A stretch of 64,000 bases of DNA from Carnobacterium_B sp040274945 (GTDB lineage: Bacteria > Bacillota > Bacilli > Lactobacillales > Carnobacteriaceae), in NCBI RefSeq assembly GCF_040274945.1, contig NZ_JBEMAR010000006.1:124001-188000 (forward strand), in the 5' to 3' direction. Below the pieces are notes generated by a model, which had not been told where the DNA came from, did no database searches, and worked only from the letters and a program-made list of their open reading frames with translations. Both the position numbers and the translations under genes were made by a program. This document shows positions 1-8,793 of the stretch, one piece after another (position 1 is the first letter of the stretch; each line of letters begins with the position of its first letter).

Positions 1-50
1 ATGATGAATAGCCTAAAAATTAGAGCCATAACAGAAAGAGGTTAAGGAAA

Positions 51-1025
51 ATGAAAGTTTTTGACTATGAAGATGTTCAACTTATTCCTAATAAAAGTAT
101 TGTAAGCAGCAGATCAGAATGTGATACAACAATTGAATTTGGCGGTAGAACATTTAATTTACCAGTCGTACCGGCTAATATGCAAACAGTTATTGATGAA
201 ACATTAGCTATTTGGTTAGCAGAAAATAACTTTTTCTATGTGATGCACCGTTTTGATGAGGAAGACAGAATTCCTTTTATCCAACGAATGAATGAAAAAG
301 GGCTATATTCTTCGATTAGTGTAGGTGTAAAAGCAGCAGAATACACATTTATTGAAACTTTAGCGAAAGAAAATTTAGTACCAGAATACATTACGATTGA
401 TATTGCTCATGGGCACTCTGACTTAGTGATCAATATGATTCACCATATCAAGAAGTACTTACCCGGAACATTTTTAATCGCAGGGAATGTTGGGACTCCA
501 GAAGCTGTTCGCGAATTAGAAAATGCTGGAGCTGATGCAACTAAAGTAGGTATTGGACCAGGAAAAGTATGTATTACAAAATTAAAAACAGGATTTGGTA
601 CTGGTGGCTGGCAATTAGCTGCATTGCGTTTATGTGCTAAAGCTGCAAGAAAGCCATTGATTGCTGATGGTGGAGTACGAGATCACGGCGATATCGCTAA
701 GTCGATTCGTTTCGGAGCATCTATGGTCATGATGGGTTCTTTATTCTCTGGACATGATCAATCTCCAGGAGAAACGATTGAAAAAGATGGCAAAATGTAC
801 AAAGAATACTTTGGTAGTGCATCAGAATACCAAAAAGGTGAACATAAGAACGTTGAAGGCAAGAAAATTCTTGTAGAATACAAAGGCGACATCGCTGAAA
901 CATTATTGGAAATGAAACAAGATTTACAATCATCTATTTCATATGCTGGTGGAAATGACGTAGAGTCGATTCGCAAAGTTGACTATGTTATTGTTAAAAA
1001 TTCAATATTTAACGGAGATCGTTAG
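51..1025 (+). CDS. guaC: GMP reductase
   Basis: Cytoplasmic purine salvage enzyme that converts GMP to IMP with NADPH, releasing ammonia. The 324-residue product is a complete IMPDH/GMPR TIM barrel. The catalytic loop GPGKVCITK puts the nucleophilic Cys at about residue 174, and the phosphate-binding stretch ADGGVRDHGDIAKS follows at about residues 202-215. There is no CBS pair, which separates it from IMP dehydrogenase, and the length fits the Firmicute GuaC group. The ATG has AAGGA about five bases upstream. A hairpin terminator follows directly, so it seems to be monocistronic or the last gene of a unit. Upstream control lies outside the window. Confidence 0.95.
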   Translation: MKVFDYEDVQLIPNKSIVSSRSECDTTIEFGGRTFNLPVVPANMQTVIDETLAIWLAENNFFYVMHRFDEEDRIPFIQRMNEKGLYSSISVGVKAAEYTFIETLAKENLVPEYITIDIAHGHSDLVINMIHHIKKYLPGTFLIAGNVGTPEAVRELENAGADATKVGIGPGKVCITKLKTGFGTGGWQLAALRLCAKAARKPLIADGGVRDHGDIAKSIRFGASMVMMGSLFSGHDQSPGETIEKDGKMYKEYFGSASEYQKGEHKNVEGKKILVEYKGDIAETLLEMKQDLQSSISYAGGNDVESIRKVDYVIVKNSIFNGDR

Positions 1026-1034
1026 ATAAAAGAG

Positions 1035-1063
1035 AAAAGGTCCTGTAAAGGATCTTTTTTTTT
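1035..1063 (+). terminator. Terminator after guaC
   Basis: Nine-base stem AAAAGGTCC/GGATCTTTT (one G-T pair) with a six-base loop, running into a T tract. Confidence 0.8.
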
Positions 1064-1143
1064 ACTGTGATGCAAATGATTTGTATCCTCTGGTTTCTTT
1101 GTTACACTTAACGAGTAAACTGAAATGAGAGGGGTTATGAGTC

Positions 1144-1791
1144 ATGAAAGTATTAGTAGTAGGTGCAAATGGACAAATTGGTAAAATGATTGTAGATAAA
1201 TTACAGAATAGCGACAAACATTCAGTACGAGCAATGGTTCGGAAACCAGAACAAGCTAATGCATTAGACATGAAAGATGTTGAAGCGTGTTTAACCGATT
1301 TAGAAGGACCAATTGAAGCGATTCAAAATGCTCTTGAAGGTATGGATGCGGTGGTTTTCTCTGCTGGTTCAGGTGGGAAAACGGGATACGACAAAACGAT
1401 GTCCATTGATTTAGATGGAGCTGTGAAAGTTATGGATGCAGCAAAAGAAGTTGGTATCGATCGTTTTATTATGGTCAGTGCAATGAACTCAGATGATCGT
1501 GCAGCTTGGGATAATGAAGAAATGAAGCCTTACAATATTGCTAAGTATTATGCCGATCGCTGCTTGAAACAAAGTGGATTGACTTACACAATTTTACGTC
1601 CAGGTTTGTTAAAAAACGATCCAGCTACAGGGAAAATCGAAGTAGCGGAGAACTTGCCAGGTGGCGCCATCTCTCGTGAAGACGTGGCAGAAGTGGTAGT
1701 TGCAAGTTTAGATAATGAATCAACTTTTAATAAAGCCTTTGATCTTTTAAATGGTGATTCGACAATCGATGAAGCATTAAAAAATCTATAA
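1144..1791 (+). CDS. NAD(P)-binding oxidoreductase (atypical SDR)
   Basis: A 215-residue single-domain Rossmann protein of the NAD(P)H-binding/NmrA-like atypical SDR group. The N-terminus carries the dinucleotide motif VVGANGQIG at residues 5-13. The middle has FSAGSGGKTGYDKT and MVSAMN, and YNIAKYYAD supplies the YxxxK pair at about residues 137-141. Small proteins of this kind in lactic acid bacteria are usually annotated as NAD(P)H-binding proteins of unknown substrate. The start is supported by GAGGGG nine bases upstream. Flanking terminators suggest a single-gene unit. The substrate cannot be told from sequence. Confidence 0.85.
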   Translation: MKVLVVGANGQIGKMIVDKLQNSDKHSVRAMVRKPEQANALDMKDVEACLTDLEGPIEAIQNALEGMDAVVFSAGSGGKTGYDKTMSIDLDGAVKVMDAAKEVGIDRFIMVSAMNSDDRAAWDNEEMKPYNIAKYYADRCLKQSGLTYTILRPGLLKNDPATGKIEVAENLPGGAISREDVAEVVVASLDNESTFNKAFDLLNGDSTIDEALKNL

Positions 1792-1806
1792 GACTGTTAA
1801 CTAACT

Positions 1807-1856
1807 AAAAAAAGCTTCAAGGTCTCTCAATAGAAGAGACCTTGAAGCTTTTTTTA
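1807..1856 (+). terminator. Strong terminator after the SDR gene
   Basis: About 20 bp of perfect stem (AGCTTCAAGGTCTCT with its complement), a seven-base loop, and A and T tracts on both sides. It could act in both directions. Confidence 0.9.
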
Positions 1857-1947
1857 TAGATTCTTTTACAAATTTTAGAACATAGCGTCCAAAACAGACT
1901 CAAAAAACGTTATTTTACGAGTAGTCCTACAATGAAATGACATCTAA

Positions 1948-2092
1948 TGGAAGAGTGAAGCAGAAAAGTAGTCCAACTCTTCCGTGAAACGACTCTTCAT
2001 GGATAAGTTGTGTCCAAAAAGTTGTTCACTCATCCATGAAACAGTCCTTCATGGATGAGTTGCACCAAAAAAGTTCGTCACTCCTCCATGAA
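1948..2092. repeat. Three tandem degenerate hairpin units (REP-like)
   Basis: Units at about 1948-1988, 1996-2040 and 2048-2092. Each is an inverted repeat of the type TTCATGGATGAGT ... ACTCATCCATGAA around a loop containing CCAAAAA.GTT; unit 1 is the most diverged. They lie in a gene-free stretch (1857-2154) between convergent genes. No protein-coding signal is seen there. Confidence 0.7.
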
Positions 2093-2154
2093 CAGAATAA
2101 AATGAGCATATGCATAAACTAGAACGCTTATTTTACGTTTCTCATCTTACTTTT

Positions 2155-3303
2155 CTAAACCATTCCTGGTTTTAGGATGACTTTTATATTTTGATCTGCT
2201 TTTTTATCAAAAATGTCATAAGCTTGTGCAGCTTGCTCCAACGGCATCGTGTGTGTAATGATGTCTGTCGGATCAAAAACGTTTTTCTCAATCATGTCAT
2301 ACAATTTTGGCATAAGGTGAATAACAGGCGCTTGCCCTGTTTTTAGAATAACATTTCGGTTAAAGAAATCATTTATTGGGAAACTAGCAGAAGGAGTCAT
2401 ATACACTCCAGTAACTTGAACCGTACCAAACTTCTTAACACTTTCTGAAGCTGTAACAAGCGGACTAATTGTTCCACTTTGTACGCTTAAAAGAGTCTTA
2501 GCTTTTTCTCTGGTAGGAGTCACTCCGTCCATCCCTACGCAATCAATAACGACATCTGCTCCACCATTAGTAGTGTCATAAAGAAATTTCCCAACTTCAG
2601 TAACGTCTTTAAAATTAACGGTTTCAACATTATTGGTTTTTTGAGCATGGTCTAAACGGTGTTTTACATTATCAACTGCAATAACTCGTTTAGCACCTTT
2701 CATTTTAGCAAATTTTTGAGCAAAAAGCCCAACTGGACCAGAGCCAAGAATGATAACTGTATCGCCTTCTTTAACACCGCTACTTTCTACACTCCAGTAA
2801 GCAGTAGGAACAATATCGGATAAGAAAAGTACTTTTTCATCTGGTAGGTCATTTTCTGGAACAACAAAAGAGGTGAAATCAGCAAAAGGTACACGTAAGA
2901 ACTCTGCTTGGCCTCCAGGATAATTTCCATGCATTTTACCAAAACCAAATAGACCACCATTGTCAAAAGCTGGATTTGGATTAGAATTGTCGCATTGGCT
3001 TTCCATCTCATGTGTACAGAAATGACATTCGCCACATCCAATATTAAATGGAATAACGACTCGATCGCCTTTTTTAACTTTTTTAACGCCAGGACCGACT
3101 TCTTCAACGATTCCCATTGGTTCATGACCCACTACATAATCTTCTTCCATTACCGGTTTTCCATTATGATACAAATGTAAATCAGATCCGCAAATAGCCG
3201 TTGCTGTAATGCGGACAATCATATCAGTAGGTTCTTGAATCGTTGGATCTGGAACATTTCGAACTTCCATTTTTTCATTTCCTTGCCATGTTACTGCACG
3301 CAT
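2155..3303 (-). CDS. Zinc-dependent alcohol dehydrogenase (formaldehyde dehydrogenase-like MDR)
   Basis: Medium-chain dehydrogenase of 382 residues, NAD(P)-dependent, oxidising an alcohol or aldehyde adduct. Catalytic zinc ligands are visible in AICGSDLH and VGHEPMG near the N-terminus. The structural zinc loop is CGECHFCTHEMESQC, and the Rossmann motif is GSGPVGLFAQ. The long GroES-side insert and overall order match the glutathione-independent formaldehyde dehydrogenase-like branch, but the substrate is an inference. The ATG at 3303 is chosen because AAAGGAG lies eight bases upstream; the frame is open 44 codons further without a ribosome site. A second formaldehyde module lies at 32.4-34.8 kb. 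Confidence 0.88.
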   Translation of the reverse strand: MRAVTWQGNEKMEVRNVPDPTIQEPTDMIVRITATAICGSDLHLYHNGKPVMEEDYVVGHEPMGIVEEVGPGVKKVKKGDRVVIPFNIGCGECHFCTHEMESQCDNSNPNPAFDNGGLFGFGKMHGNYPGGQAEFLRVPFADFTSFVVPENDLPDEKVLFLSDIVPTAYWSVESSGVKEGDTVIILGSGPVGLFAQKFAKMKGAKRVIAVDNVKHRLDHAQKTNNVETVNFKDVTEVGKFLYDTTNGGADVVIDCVGMDGVTPTREKAKTLLSVQSGTISPLVTASESVKKFGTVQVTGVYMTPSASFPINDFFNRNVILKTGQAPVIHLMPKLYDMIEKNVFDPTDIITHTMPLEQAAQAYDIFDKKADQNIKVILKPGMV

Positions 3304-3400
3304 AAAATCGCTCCTTTTATTTGTATTTATAAGGTGAATTTTAGCATTGCAAATAAAGATAGTAAAATAATAACGCTTACTGCAACTAGGAAAGAAGATG

Positions 3401-3444
3401 AAAAAAGAGTTCTGCCTGCCATTATCAGCAAACAAAACTCTTTT
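3401..3444 (-). terminator. tyrS terminator
   Basis: AAAAGAGTT/AACTCTTTT stem with a long loop, starting four bases after the tyrS stop and ending in T residues on the minus strand. Confidence 0.7.
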
Positions 3445-3447
3445 CTT

Positions 3448-4713
3448 CTAAACTAATCTAATCAAGAAGTATTTTTTCTTCCCTTTACGAATAAGGATAA
3501 AGCGTTCATCAAATGAGTTTTCAGGTGTCACAATAGCTTCAACGTCTGTAATTTTTTCGCCGTTCATAGATAGAGCACCATTTTTGATATCTTCGCGAGC
3601 TTGGCGTCTAGAAGGTTCAATACCAACTACATCCACTAACCATTCAACAATATTCCGTTCTTCTTTTGAAGATTCGAAAGTAGGCATGTTTTTAAATCCT
3701 TCTTCGATTTGATCAGCTGTCAAACTTTTTACATCACCGGAAAAAAGAGCTGCAGTAATCTTTTCAGCATCTTTTAAAGCTTGCTCGCCATGGACAAATA
3801 GAGTCATTTCGCTGGCTAACGTTTTTTGTGCTTCCCGTTTATGCGGTTCAGTTGCTATTTTTTCACCTAAAACTTCAATTTCTTCTTTTGTTAAGAAAGT
3901 AAAGTACTTCAAGTATTTCACGACATCACGGTCATCTTGATTTAACCAGAATTGGTAAAATTCATAAGGAGTTGTTTTTTCTGGATCTAACCAAATAGCA
4001 CCACCAGCAGTTTTTCCAAATTTAGTTCCGTCCGCTTTTAACATTAATGGAATGGTCAACCCATAGGCTTCAGCCTCAGAACCTTCTTGTTTACGAATGT
4101 ATTCTAAACCAGCAGTAATATTTCCCCATTGGTCTGCGCCACCAATTTGTAATTGAACATCTTCATGTCGGTACAAGTGTAAAAAATCGATTGATTGCAG
4201 AATTTGATAAGTAAATTCAGTAAATGAAATACCGGTTTCCAAACGACTAGCAACGATGTCTTTAGACAACATCGTATTAACGTTAAAACTTTTCCCAATA
4301 TTGCGTAAGAAATCGAGTAAAGAGATTTCTTTTGTCCAATCCAAATTGTTTACCATACGAATAGATTCTTCATTTTTACCTGCATCAAATAGTTTTACCA
4401 TTTGACGAGTTAATTTATCAGAATTATTTTGAACTTGCTCACTAGTTTGTAAAACACGTTCTTCTGATTTTCCACTTGGATCGCCGATTGAACCAGTCGC
4501 TCCACCAATAACGATGACTGGACGGTGACCAGCTAATTGAAATCTTTTCAAGATCATGAAAGGAATTAAATGACCAATATGCATGCTATCACCAGTTGGA
4601 TCAACCCCACAGTATAATCCTATCGTTTTTTGGTCAATCAATTTTTTTAAACCTGCTTCATCAGTTTGTTGATTAATGGCATCGCGCCATTCTAGTTCAT
4701 CAATAATATTCAT
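3448..4713 (-). CDS. tyrS: Tyrosyl-tRNA synthetase
   Basis: Charges tRNA-Tyr with tyrosine in the cytoplasm. The 421-residue class I synthetase shows the HIGH motif in GDSMHIGHLIPF near residue 45 and the KFGKT form of the KMSKS loop in the middle. Tyrosine-pocket residues lie around YCGVDPTGD and GGADQWGNI. A C-terminal S4-like RNA-binding domain starts near SRRQAREDIKNGALS. Length is normal for the bacterial family. It is expressed from its own promoter through a T-box leader that senses uncharged tRNA-Tyr, and it ends in its own terminator. Confidence 0.97.
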   Translation of the reverse strand: MNIIDELEWRDAINQQTDEAGLKKLIDQKTIGLYCGVDPTGDSMHIGHLIPFMILKRFQLAGHRPVIVIGGATGSIGDPSGKSEERVLQTSEQVQNNSDKLTRQMVKLFDAGKNEESIRMVNNLDWTKEISLLDFLRNIGKSFNVNTMLSKDIVASRLETGISFTEFTYQILQSIDFLHLYRHEDVQLQIGGADQWGNITAGLEYIRKQEGSEAEAYGLTIPLMLKADGTKFGKTAGGAIWLDPEKTTPYEFYQFWLNQDDRDVVKYLKYFTFLTKEEIEVLGEKIATEPHKREAQKTLASEMTLFVHGEQALKDAEKITAALFSGDVKSLTADQIEEGFKNMPTFESSKEERNIVEWLVDVVGIEPSRRQAREDIKNGALSMNGEKITDVEAIVTPENSFDERFILIRKGKKKYFLIRLV

Positions 4714-4739
4714 TTTCCCAGCTCCTTAAATCTGTATTT

Positions 4740-5007
4740 TATGCATAAAAAAAGCCCGATAAAAAAGATCTAAATCTTTTTTATCGGGACGAAATTTTCC
4801 GTGTTACCACCCAAATTGCAGTCTGTTTTTAACGCAAAACACGCTGCCACTCATTTACTGTAACGTAGTAATACGCTTGAAGTTAATCAAGTTACTCCGG
4901 AGTGTACTTCACAAATTGGTTTGTGCCTATTTTCATCATCCATAGGCTTTCTATTAAACAGGGACCAGATGCTACTATGCTCTTTCATCGTAAGTTGTTA
5001 TGAGATT
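4740..5007 (-). promoter_or_regulatory. T-box leader of tyrS
   Basis: On the minus strand the leader holds the T-box sequence GGGTGGTAACACGG (about 4799-4812). A long terminator stem, CCCGATAAAAAAGAT with its complement (4747-4789), follows it and ends in T residues. A TAC triplet at 4906-4904 within GTGAAGTACAC is the likely tyrosine specifier. By family knowledge, uncharged tRNA-Tyr stabilises the antiterminator. The specifier choice is an inference, because I did not fold stem I. Confidence 0.9.
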
Positions 5008-5013
5008 GTTATC

Positions 5014-5043
5014 AGTATAGAGGAAGCAAAGACAATTTGTCAA
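5014..5043 (-). promoter_or_regulatory. tyrS promoter
   Basis: Minus strand TTGACA (5043-5038), 18-base spacer, TATACT (5019-5014), just upstream of the T-box leader. Confidence 0.85.
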
Positions 5044-5123
5044 TCTTGTTTTTGAATTTATTTGCTTAGAAATCTTGAATGATGAAATAGTTGGTATATC
5101 TCGCAGTAATATTAAATTCTTAT

Positions 5124-5486
5124 TTACATAAACGAAAACATAATGATATAAGGCATTAACAATAAATAGATATAAGACAAGAGTAGAAAGATTAATGAAT
5201 GAACAGGGCTTCTGTGAAACTCTTTTATACAAAAAAAGACTCCAATAATAATTGCAGATAACCAAAAGAAATCAAAAATGCCTCTACCAAAGAATGAATC
5301 AAAAAGTCCTGTAAAAAAAATAATTAAACCAATCAACAAATAGCTTATACCTAAGGTCGAACCGACAAATGATTTTCTATCGTAGGTACTTTTTTCTGTC
5401 TTCCAATGTTTAAAAATTCTATACATAAAAAAAATGGAAAAAGGTAGTGCAGAGCCAAGCATTATTTTGGTAATTGTAAACATCAA
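5124..5486 (-). CDS. Small integral membrane protein, unknown
   Basis: A 120-residue protein with about four hydrophobic helices: near the N-terminus (ITKIMLGSALPFSIFFMY), two central (GISYLLIGLIIFFTGLF, FDFFWLSAIIIGVFFCI) and a C-terminal pair. Short basic loops separate the helices. No recognised domain. It overlaps the end of the upstream gene by four bases (ATGA), so the two are translationally coupled. No function can be proposed. Confidence 0.65.
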   Translation of the reverse strand: MMFTITKIMLGSALPFSIFFMYRIFKHWKTEKSTYDRKSFVGSTLGISYLLIGLIIFFTGLFDSFFGRGIFDFFWLSAIIIGVFFCIKEFHRSPVHSLIFLLLSYIYLLLMPYIIMFSFM

Positions 5487-5857
5487 TTACCATCCCCATT
5501 AGTTACATTTTCTAAAGAGTGATCTTCCAAAATTTTATTTAACGGTAAGCTCAATAAATAAGAACTCAAATGAGTGAGCAATAATAAAAGAATTAAGTCA
5601 TCTGTTTTTCTCTCGAACATAAGTCCTATAATGACTAAATAAATCAATACATCTAGACTTCCGCTTAAATAAATTAGAAAGTTGAATTTAACTTGTTGTT
5701 TCTTCGAGAGATGATCAATGTTATCTAAATTAGTCGGGAAAATAGTCCAATAGGTTACAAATTTTGAGGAGTATTTACCACGTGAAACGTAAATAAAAGT
5801 GATTAATTTAATCACAATAAAAAGAATCATACATGTAAGAATAAGTTGATTAGACAT
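5483..5857 (-). CDS. Small integral membrane protein, unknown
   Basis: First gene of a two-gene unit, 124 residues, with three to four predicted membrane segments (LILTCMILFIVIKLITFIYV, FLIYLSGSLDVLIYLVIIGL, DLILLLLLTHLSSYLLSL). The tail is hydrophilic and acidic. The start has a strong AAAGGAGG site. It overlaps the next gene by four bases. I do not recognise the family. It lies 19 bases after the end of the decayed nucleotidyltransferase coding remnant. Confidence 0.65.
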   Translation of the reverse strand: MSNQLILTCMILFIVIKLITFIYVSRGKYSSKFVTYWTIFPTNLDNIDHLSKKQQVKFNFLIYLSGSLDVLIYLVIIGLMFERKTDDLILLLLLTHLSSYLLSLPLNKILEDHSLENVTNGDGN

Positions 5858-5876
5858 AATAATCCTCCTTTCAATT

Positions 5877-6433
5877 TTAAAGTACGATTGATAAATTTAT
5901 CCAATGATCTTCCCATTTTTTTTGTTGAATACGATCAATATATATTGCATGAAATTTGCTACCTTATTGATAAAAGGGTGTGGGTTTTACCTTCAGTTCA
6001 AATAAATCGTTTAGTCCATAGGGAGCCATGATTTCAAGTTTATTATGATGAAATCTTACAGCTAGTGCAGTTGGAGTTTCTGGAAAATGAGCAACACCAT
6101 CATAGGATGAAGTAAAAGGATCAAATCCACTTTTCGAATGCATACGAGCTTGATTTTTTACGGTCCATGGCTGATTTGGAAGCAAACAACCTAATTTTTT
6201 TTCTAGTTCTTTTTCTATTTCCCACGATATATCTGAAGTATCAAAATAAATGACGTCAATATCATTTACAGGAGTTATAGTATTATGTAATGTATCCCAA
6301 ACTTTATTCCGCATAAGTCCTGCACATACCCAAGAATCGGTTAGATTTAGTTCCTCAACCGCTCTTAAAATGGATAAGAGGTTACTATCGTGTTCAATTA
6401 TTTCTAGTACTTGTTTTTCATAAGTAGTTACAT
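5877..6433 (-). pseudogene. Nucleotidyltransferase-family (DUF925-like) gene, broken at both ends
   Basis: The readable core (6314-5964, 116 codons) has the family signatures MRNKVWDTLHN, NDIDVIYFDTSD, NQARMHSKSGFDPFTSS and IMAPYGLNDLFELKVKPTP. Upstream, the frame encodes a plausible N-terminus (TTYEKQVLEIIEHDS ... LTDSWVCAG). However, the ATG at 6433 with GGAG before it is followed at once by TAA; one missing base after the ATG would restore the frame. Downstream, an in-frame TAA at 5964-5966 interrupts, yet the same frame goes on with SKFHAIYIDRIQQKKWEDHW to a stop at 5877. Restored length, about 185 residues, fits the family. IS30 sits just upstream. Confidence 0.8.
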
Positions 6434-6506
6434 TTTTCTCCTATCTTATAACAGATTCTTGAAAATTAAATCTACGATGAAGAGTTTGGATTTATTATAA
6501 TCTGAT

Positions 6507-7558
6507 TTGTCAAATTAAGCTAGACAGAACGTCTTCACTCATGTAACTCAAAAATACTTCCAATGGTGTTTGATAATTCAATGACTTTCTGGGAATAGTA
6601 TTTCTCTTATCTGCAACGGATGAAACAAACAATTGGTCGACTTGATTAAAATCCATTTCTTTTGGTAATCCATCTTTTCGGAGGAGACCGTTAGAATTTT
6701 CGTTTAAAGCGCGTTGTGAAGGTGTTCCAGGATCCGCAAAATAAATGGCGATATCGTGGTGGTTGCATAGCGATTTCCAGTTAGAAAATTCTTTTCCACA
6801 ATCAAAGGTGATAGAACGGAATAAGTTTCTTGGAATACCGTGAAACCAGTAATTCATGGCTGTTTCAATGTCGCTGGCCTTTCGTCCATTGGGTTTCAAA
6901 GTAATAATGACTTTAGATAGACGTTCCACTAAAGTGATAACAGCACTCTTATGGTGGACACCTACAATGGTGTCGCCTTCGATATGGCCAAATTCTTCTT
7001 TAAACTGGGGATAATCTTTTTCTCTTTCTGTGATATTCCGCTTGAAAGATTGTTTTCCCCGACGTTCTTTATGACAATTTGGTTTTCTTTTCCCTTTCAT
7101 TGGAAGTGTGGTTTCATCAAAGATTTTTTCTTTGAACTGGCGGTAAAGAGTACGAACGGAACACGCAACAGGCTCTTCCGCCCGACCAATAATGACGTCA
7201 GGAGTCCAACCTTGAGTGACTTTCTTTTTGATATAGGCCTGTTGTTTCTTTGAAAGCACGATTTTGCGACGCCCACAACGCTTCTTGTTTTCCTTGTACT
7301 GTTGGAAGTACTCAAGTGCCGTATGCCCTGCTTTCAAGAAGTTAATGACGTTGTAGATGGGTGTTCGCGTTCGTTTTAAATAAGCGGCTATTTTCGCAAC
7401 TGGGATATTTTTGTGGTAATAAGACTCTATCATCACCAATTCATCCGTGGTAAGATGGGTGTAGGTCATTCGTGATCACTCCTATGTCTTCTTTAGTCGG
7501 AATTACATTTTGAGTGTACCACGAATGGCTTTTTTATTTGTCTAGCTTAATTCTACAA
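6507..7558 (-). mobile_element. IS30-family insertion sequence, complete
   Basis: About 1,052 bp. The imperfect terminal inverted repeats are at 6507-6526 (TTGTCAAATTAAGCTAGACA) and 7539-7558 (minus strand TTGTAGAATTAAGCTAGACA), with 18 of 20 bases matching. One intact transposase gene fills the element, and its stop codon lies inside the left repeat. No clear target duplication is visible beside the repeats, so the exact ends may be off by a few bases. Confidence 0.88.
6510..7469 (-). CDS. IS30-family transposase
   Basis: A 319-residue DDE transposase. The N-terminal helix-turn-helix region (LTTDELVMIESYYHKNIPVA, then AAYLKRTRTPIYNVI) binds the ends. The catalytic core shows the first Asp in GHIEGDTIVG, the second in ITFDCGKEF and the Glu in QRALNENSNGLLRK, which is the IS30 signature. 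Length is typical and no frameshift is seen, so the element is probably active or recently active. A ribosome site is present as AGGAGTGATCACGA upstream of the ATG. Confidence 0.95.
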   Translation of the reverse strand: MTYTHLTTDELVMIESYYHKNIPVAKIAAYLKRTRTPIYNVINFLKAGHTALEYFQQYKENKKRCGRRKIVLSKKQQAYIKKKVTQGWTPDVIIGRAEEPVACSVRTLYRQFKEKIFDETTLPMKGKRKPNCHKERRGKQSFKRNITEREKDYPQFKEEFGHIEGDTIVGVHHKSAVITLVERLSKVIITLKPNGRKASDIETAMNYWFHGIPRNLFRSITFDCGKEFSNWKSLCNHHDIAIYFADPGTPSQRALNENSNGLLRKDGLPKEMDFNQVDQLFVSSVADKRNTIPRKSLNYQTPLEVFLSYMSEDVLSSLI

Positions 7559-7620
7559 TCGGCGTAAAGTAAATTTCGACTATGATAAAGTGCTTATGTA
7601 CAAATTTTATATCCAAATAT

Positions 7621-7659
7621 AAGTCTTCTGACACTAGAATAAAATGTGTTAGAAGACTT
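7621..7659 (-). terminator. Hairpin downstream of map
   Basis: 14-bp stem AAGTCTTCTGACAC/GTGTTAGAAGACTT with one wobble pair. The T tract is poor on either strand, so it may act as a weak terminator of map. Confidence 0.45.
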
Positions 7660-7690
7660 ATTTCAATTTGTTTGAGATCAAAAAAATCCT

Positions 7691-8446
7691 TTATTGATCG
7701 TTTTGAGAAGTTAAAAGACGTGGGCCGTCTTTCGTAATCGCTAATGTATGTTCAAATTGACAGCTGAGGCCTCCATCTTTTGTTCGAGCAGTCCAACCGT
7801 TATCATCCATTTTTGATTTCCATGTTCCTGTGTTTACCATAGGCTCAATAGTAATGACCATGCCTTCTTTTAAGCGTAAGCCTTTACCTGCTTGTCCATA
7901 GGAAGGGACGTCCGGAGCTTCATGTAAGGTTGGCCCAACACCATGTCCTAAGAATTCTCGAACAATTGATAGGTTTTCACTTTCAACATAAGTTTGAATC
8001 GCATGACCAATATCTCCTATACGGTTACCAGCTTGTGCCTGTTCAATACCTTTATACATAGCTTTTAGAGTAACTTCCATTAAATGGTCTTTCTCAGCAG
8101 TTGATTCTCCCACTACATAACTCCAGCAAGAATCTGATAAAGCACCCTTCAAATTAATAACCGTATCAACTTTGATCAAATCTCCATTTTTAAGAACTTC
8201 TTTTCTTGGGAAACCATGACAAATTTCATCGTTTATACTGATACATGTTGCATATTCATACCCTTCAAAACCAATTTGTTCCGGGATGGCATCATTCTCT
8301 AAGATAAATTTATGAGCGAATTCTTCAATATCCCAACTCGTTATGCCAGGTTTAATAAAATCGCGTAAAGCAATATGCATATTTGCTAAGATGGTTCCAG
8401 ATTCATCCATTGCATCGATTTCGCGTTGTGACTTTAATGTAATCAA
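7691..8446 (-). CDS. map: Methionine aminopeptidase, type I
   Basis: Removes the initiator methionine from nascent proteins; dimetal M24 peptidase in the cytosol. The metal ligands are all visible: two Asp in KVDTVINLKGALSDSCWSY, His in FLGHGVGPTLHEAP, Glu in ITIEPMVNTG and Glu in FEHTLAI. I place the start at the TTG at 8446, preceded by GAGGG, which gives MITLKSQREIDAM and 251 residues, the usual length. The frame is open 39 codons further up, but that extension has no homology feel and no ribosome site at its ATG. Alternative upstream starts cannot be excluded. Confidence 0.93.
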   Translation of the reverse strand: MITLKSQREIDAMDESGTILANMHIALRDFIKPGITSWDIEEFAHKFILENDAIPEQIGFEGYEYATCISINDEICHGFPRKEVLKNGDLIKVDTVINLKGALSDSCWSYVVGESTAEKDHLMEVTLKAMYKGIEQAQAGNRIGDIGHAIQTYVESENLSIVREFLGHGVGPTLHEAPDVPSYGQAGKGLRLKEGMVITIEPMVNTGTWKSKMDDNGWTARTKDGGLSCQFEHTLAITKDGPRLLTSQNDQ

Positions 8447-8562
8447 TTCATTCCCTCTTTTCTTTAAATCTAAATCTATACCTAATAGTATAAGTGTTTT
8501 CATTGAAAGATAAAAGAATTTATAGGCTTTATTAGTTAATAATGAATAAAACAATGTTGTCA

Positions 8563-8592
8563 TTGATTAAAAGTAAGATAACAGTTTATAAT
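8563..8592 (+). promoter_or_regulatory. Candidate promoter of the beta-glucoside operon
   Basis: TTGATT, 18-base spacer, TATAAT, divergent from map. It would give a leader of about 245 bases that includes the hairpin at 8747-8793. Confidence 0.5.
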
Positions 8593-8746
8593 TAGTAAGT
8601 ATTTCAAAAGCTAATTTGGTATTTGGAAAAAGATAATAAAAAACAAGCAATTTAATTTTGCTCGTATAAGTATGCCAATGAGATAAGAAAAGATAGCCTC
8701 TGCAACAAAGTAGATAGGTCTGATAAAAAAGTTAAAAATAATTAGT

Positions 8747-8793
8747 AAAACCAACAGCAACAGCCACCAATAAAAGTTGCTGTTGGTTTTTTT
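8747..8793 (+). terminator. Leader terminator (candidate attenuator) before the PTS operon
   Basis: Perfect 15-bp stem AAAACCAACAGCAAC/GTTGCTGTTGGTTTT followed by seven T, located between the candidate promoter and the PTS gene. No upstream plus-strand gene exists for it to terminate, so attenuation of the operon is the natural reading. I could not find a BglG/LicT-type RAT sequence overlapping it. Confidence 0.6.
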
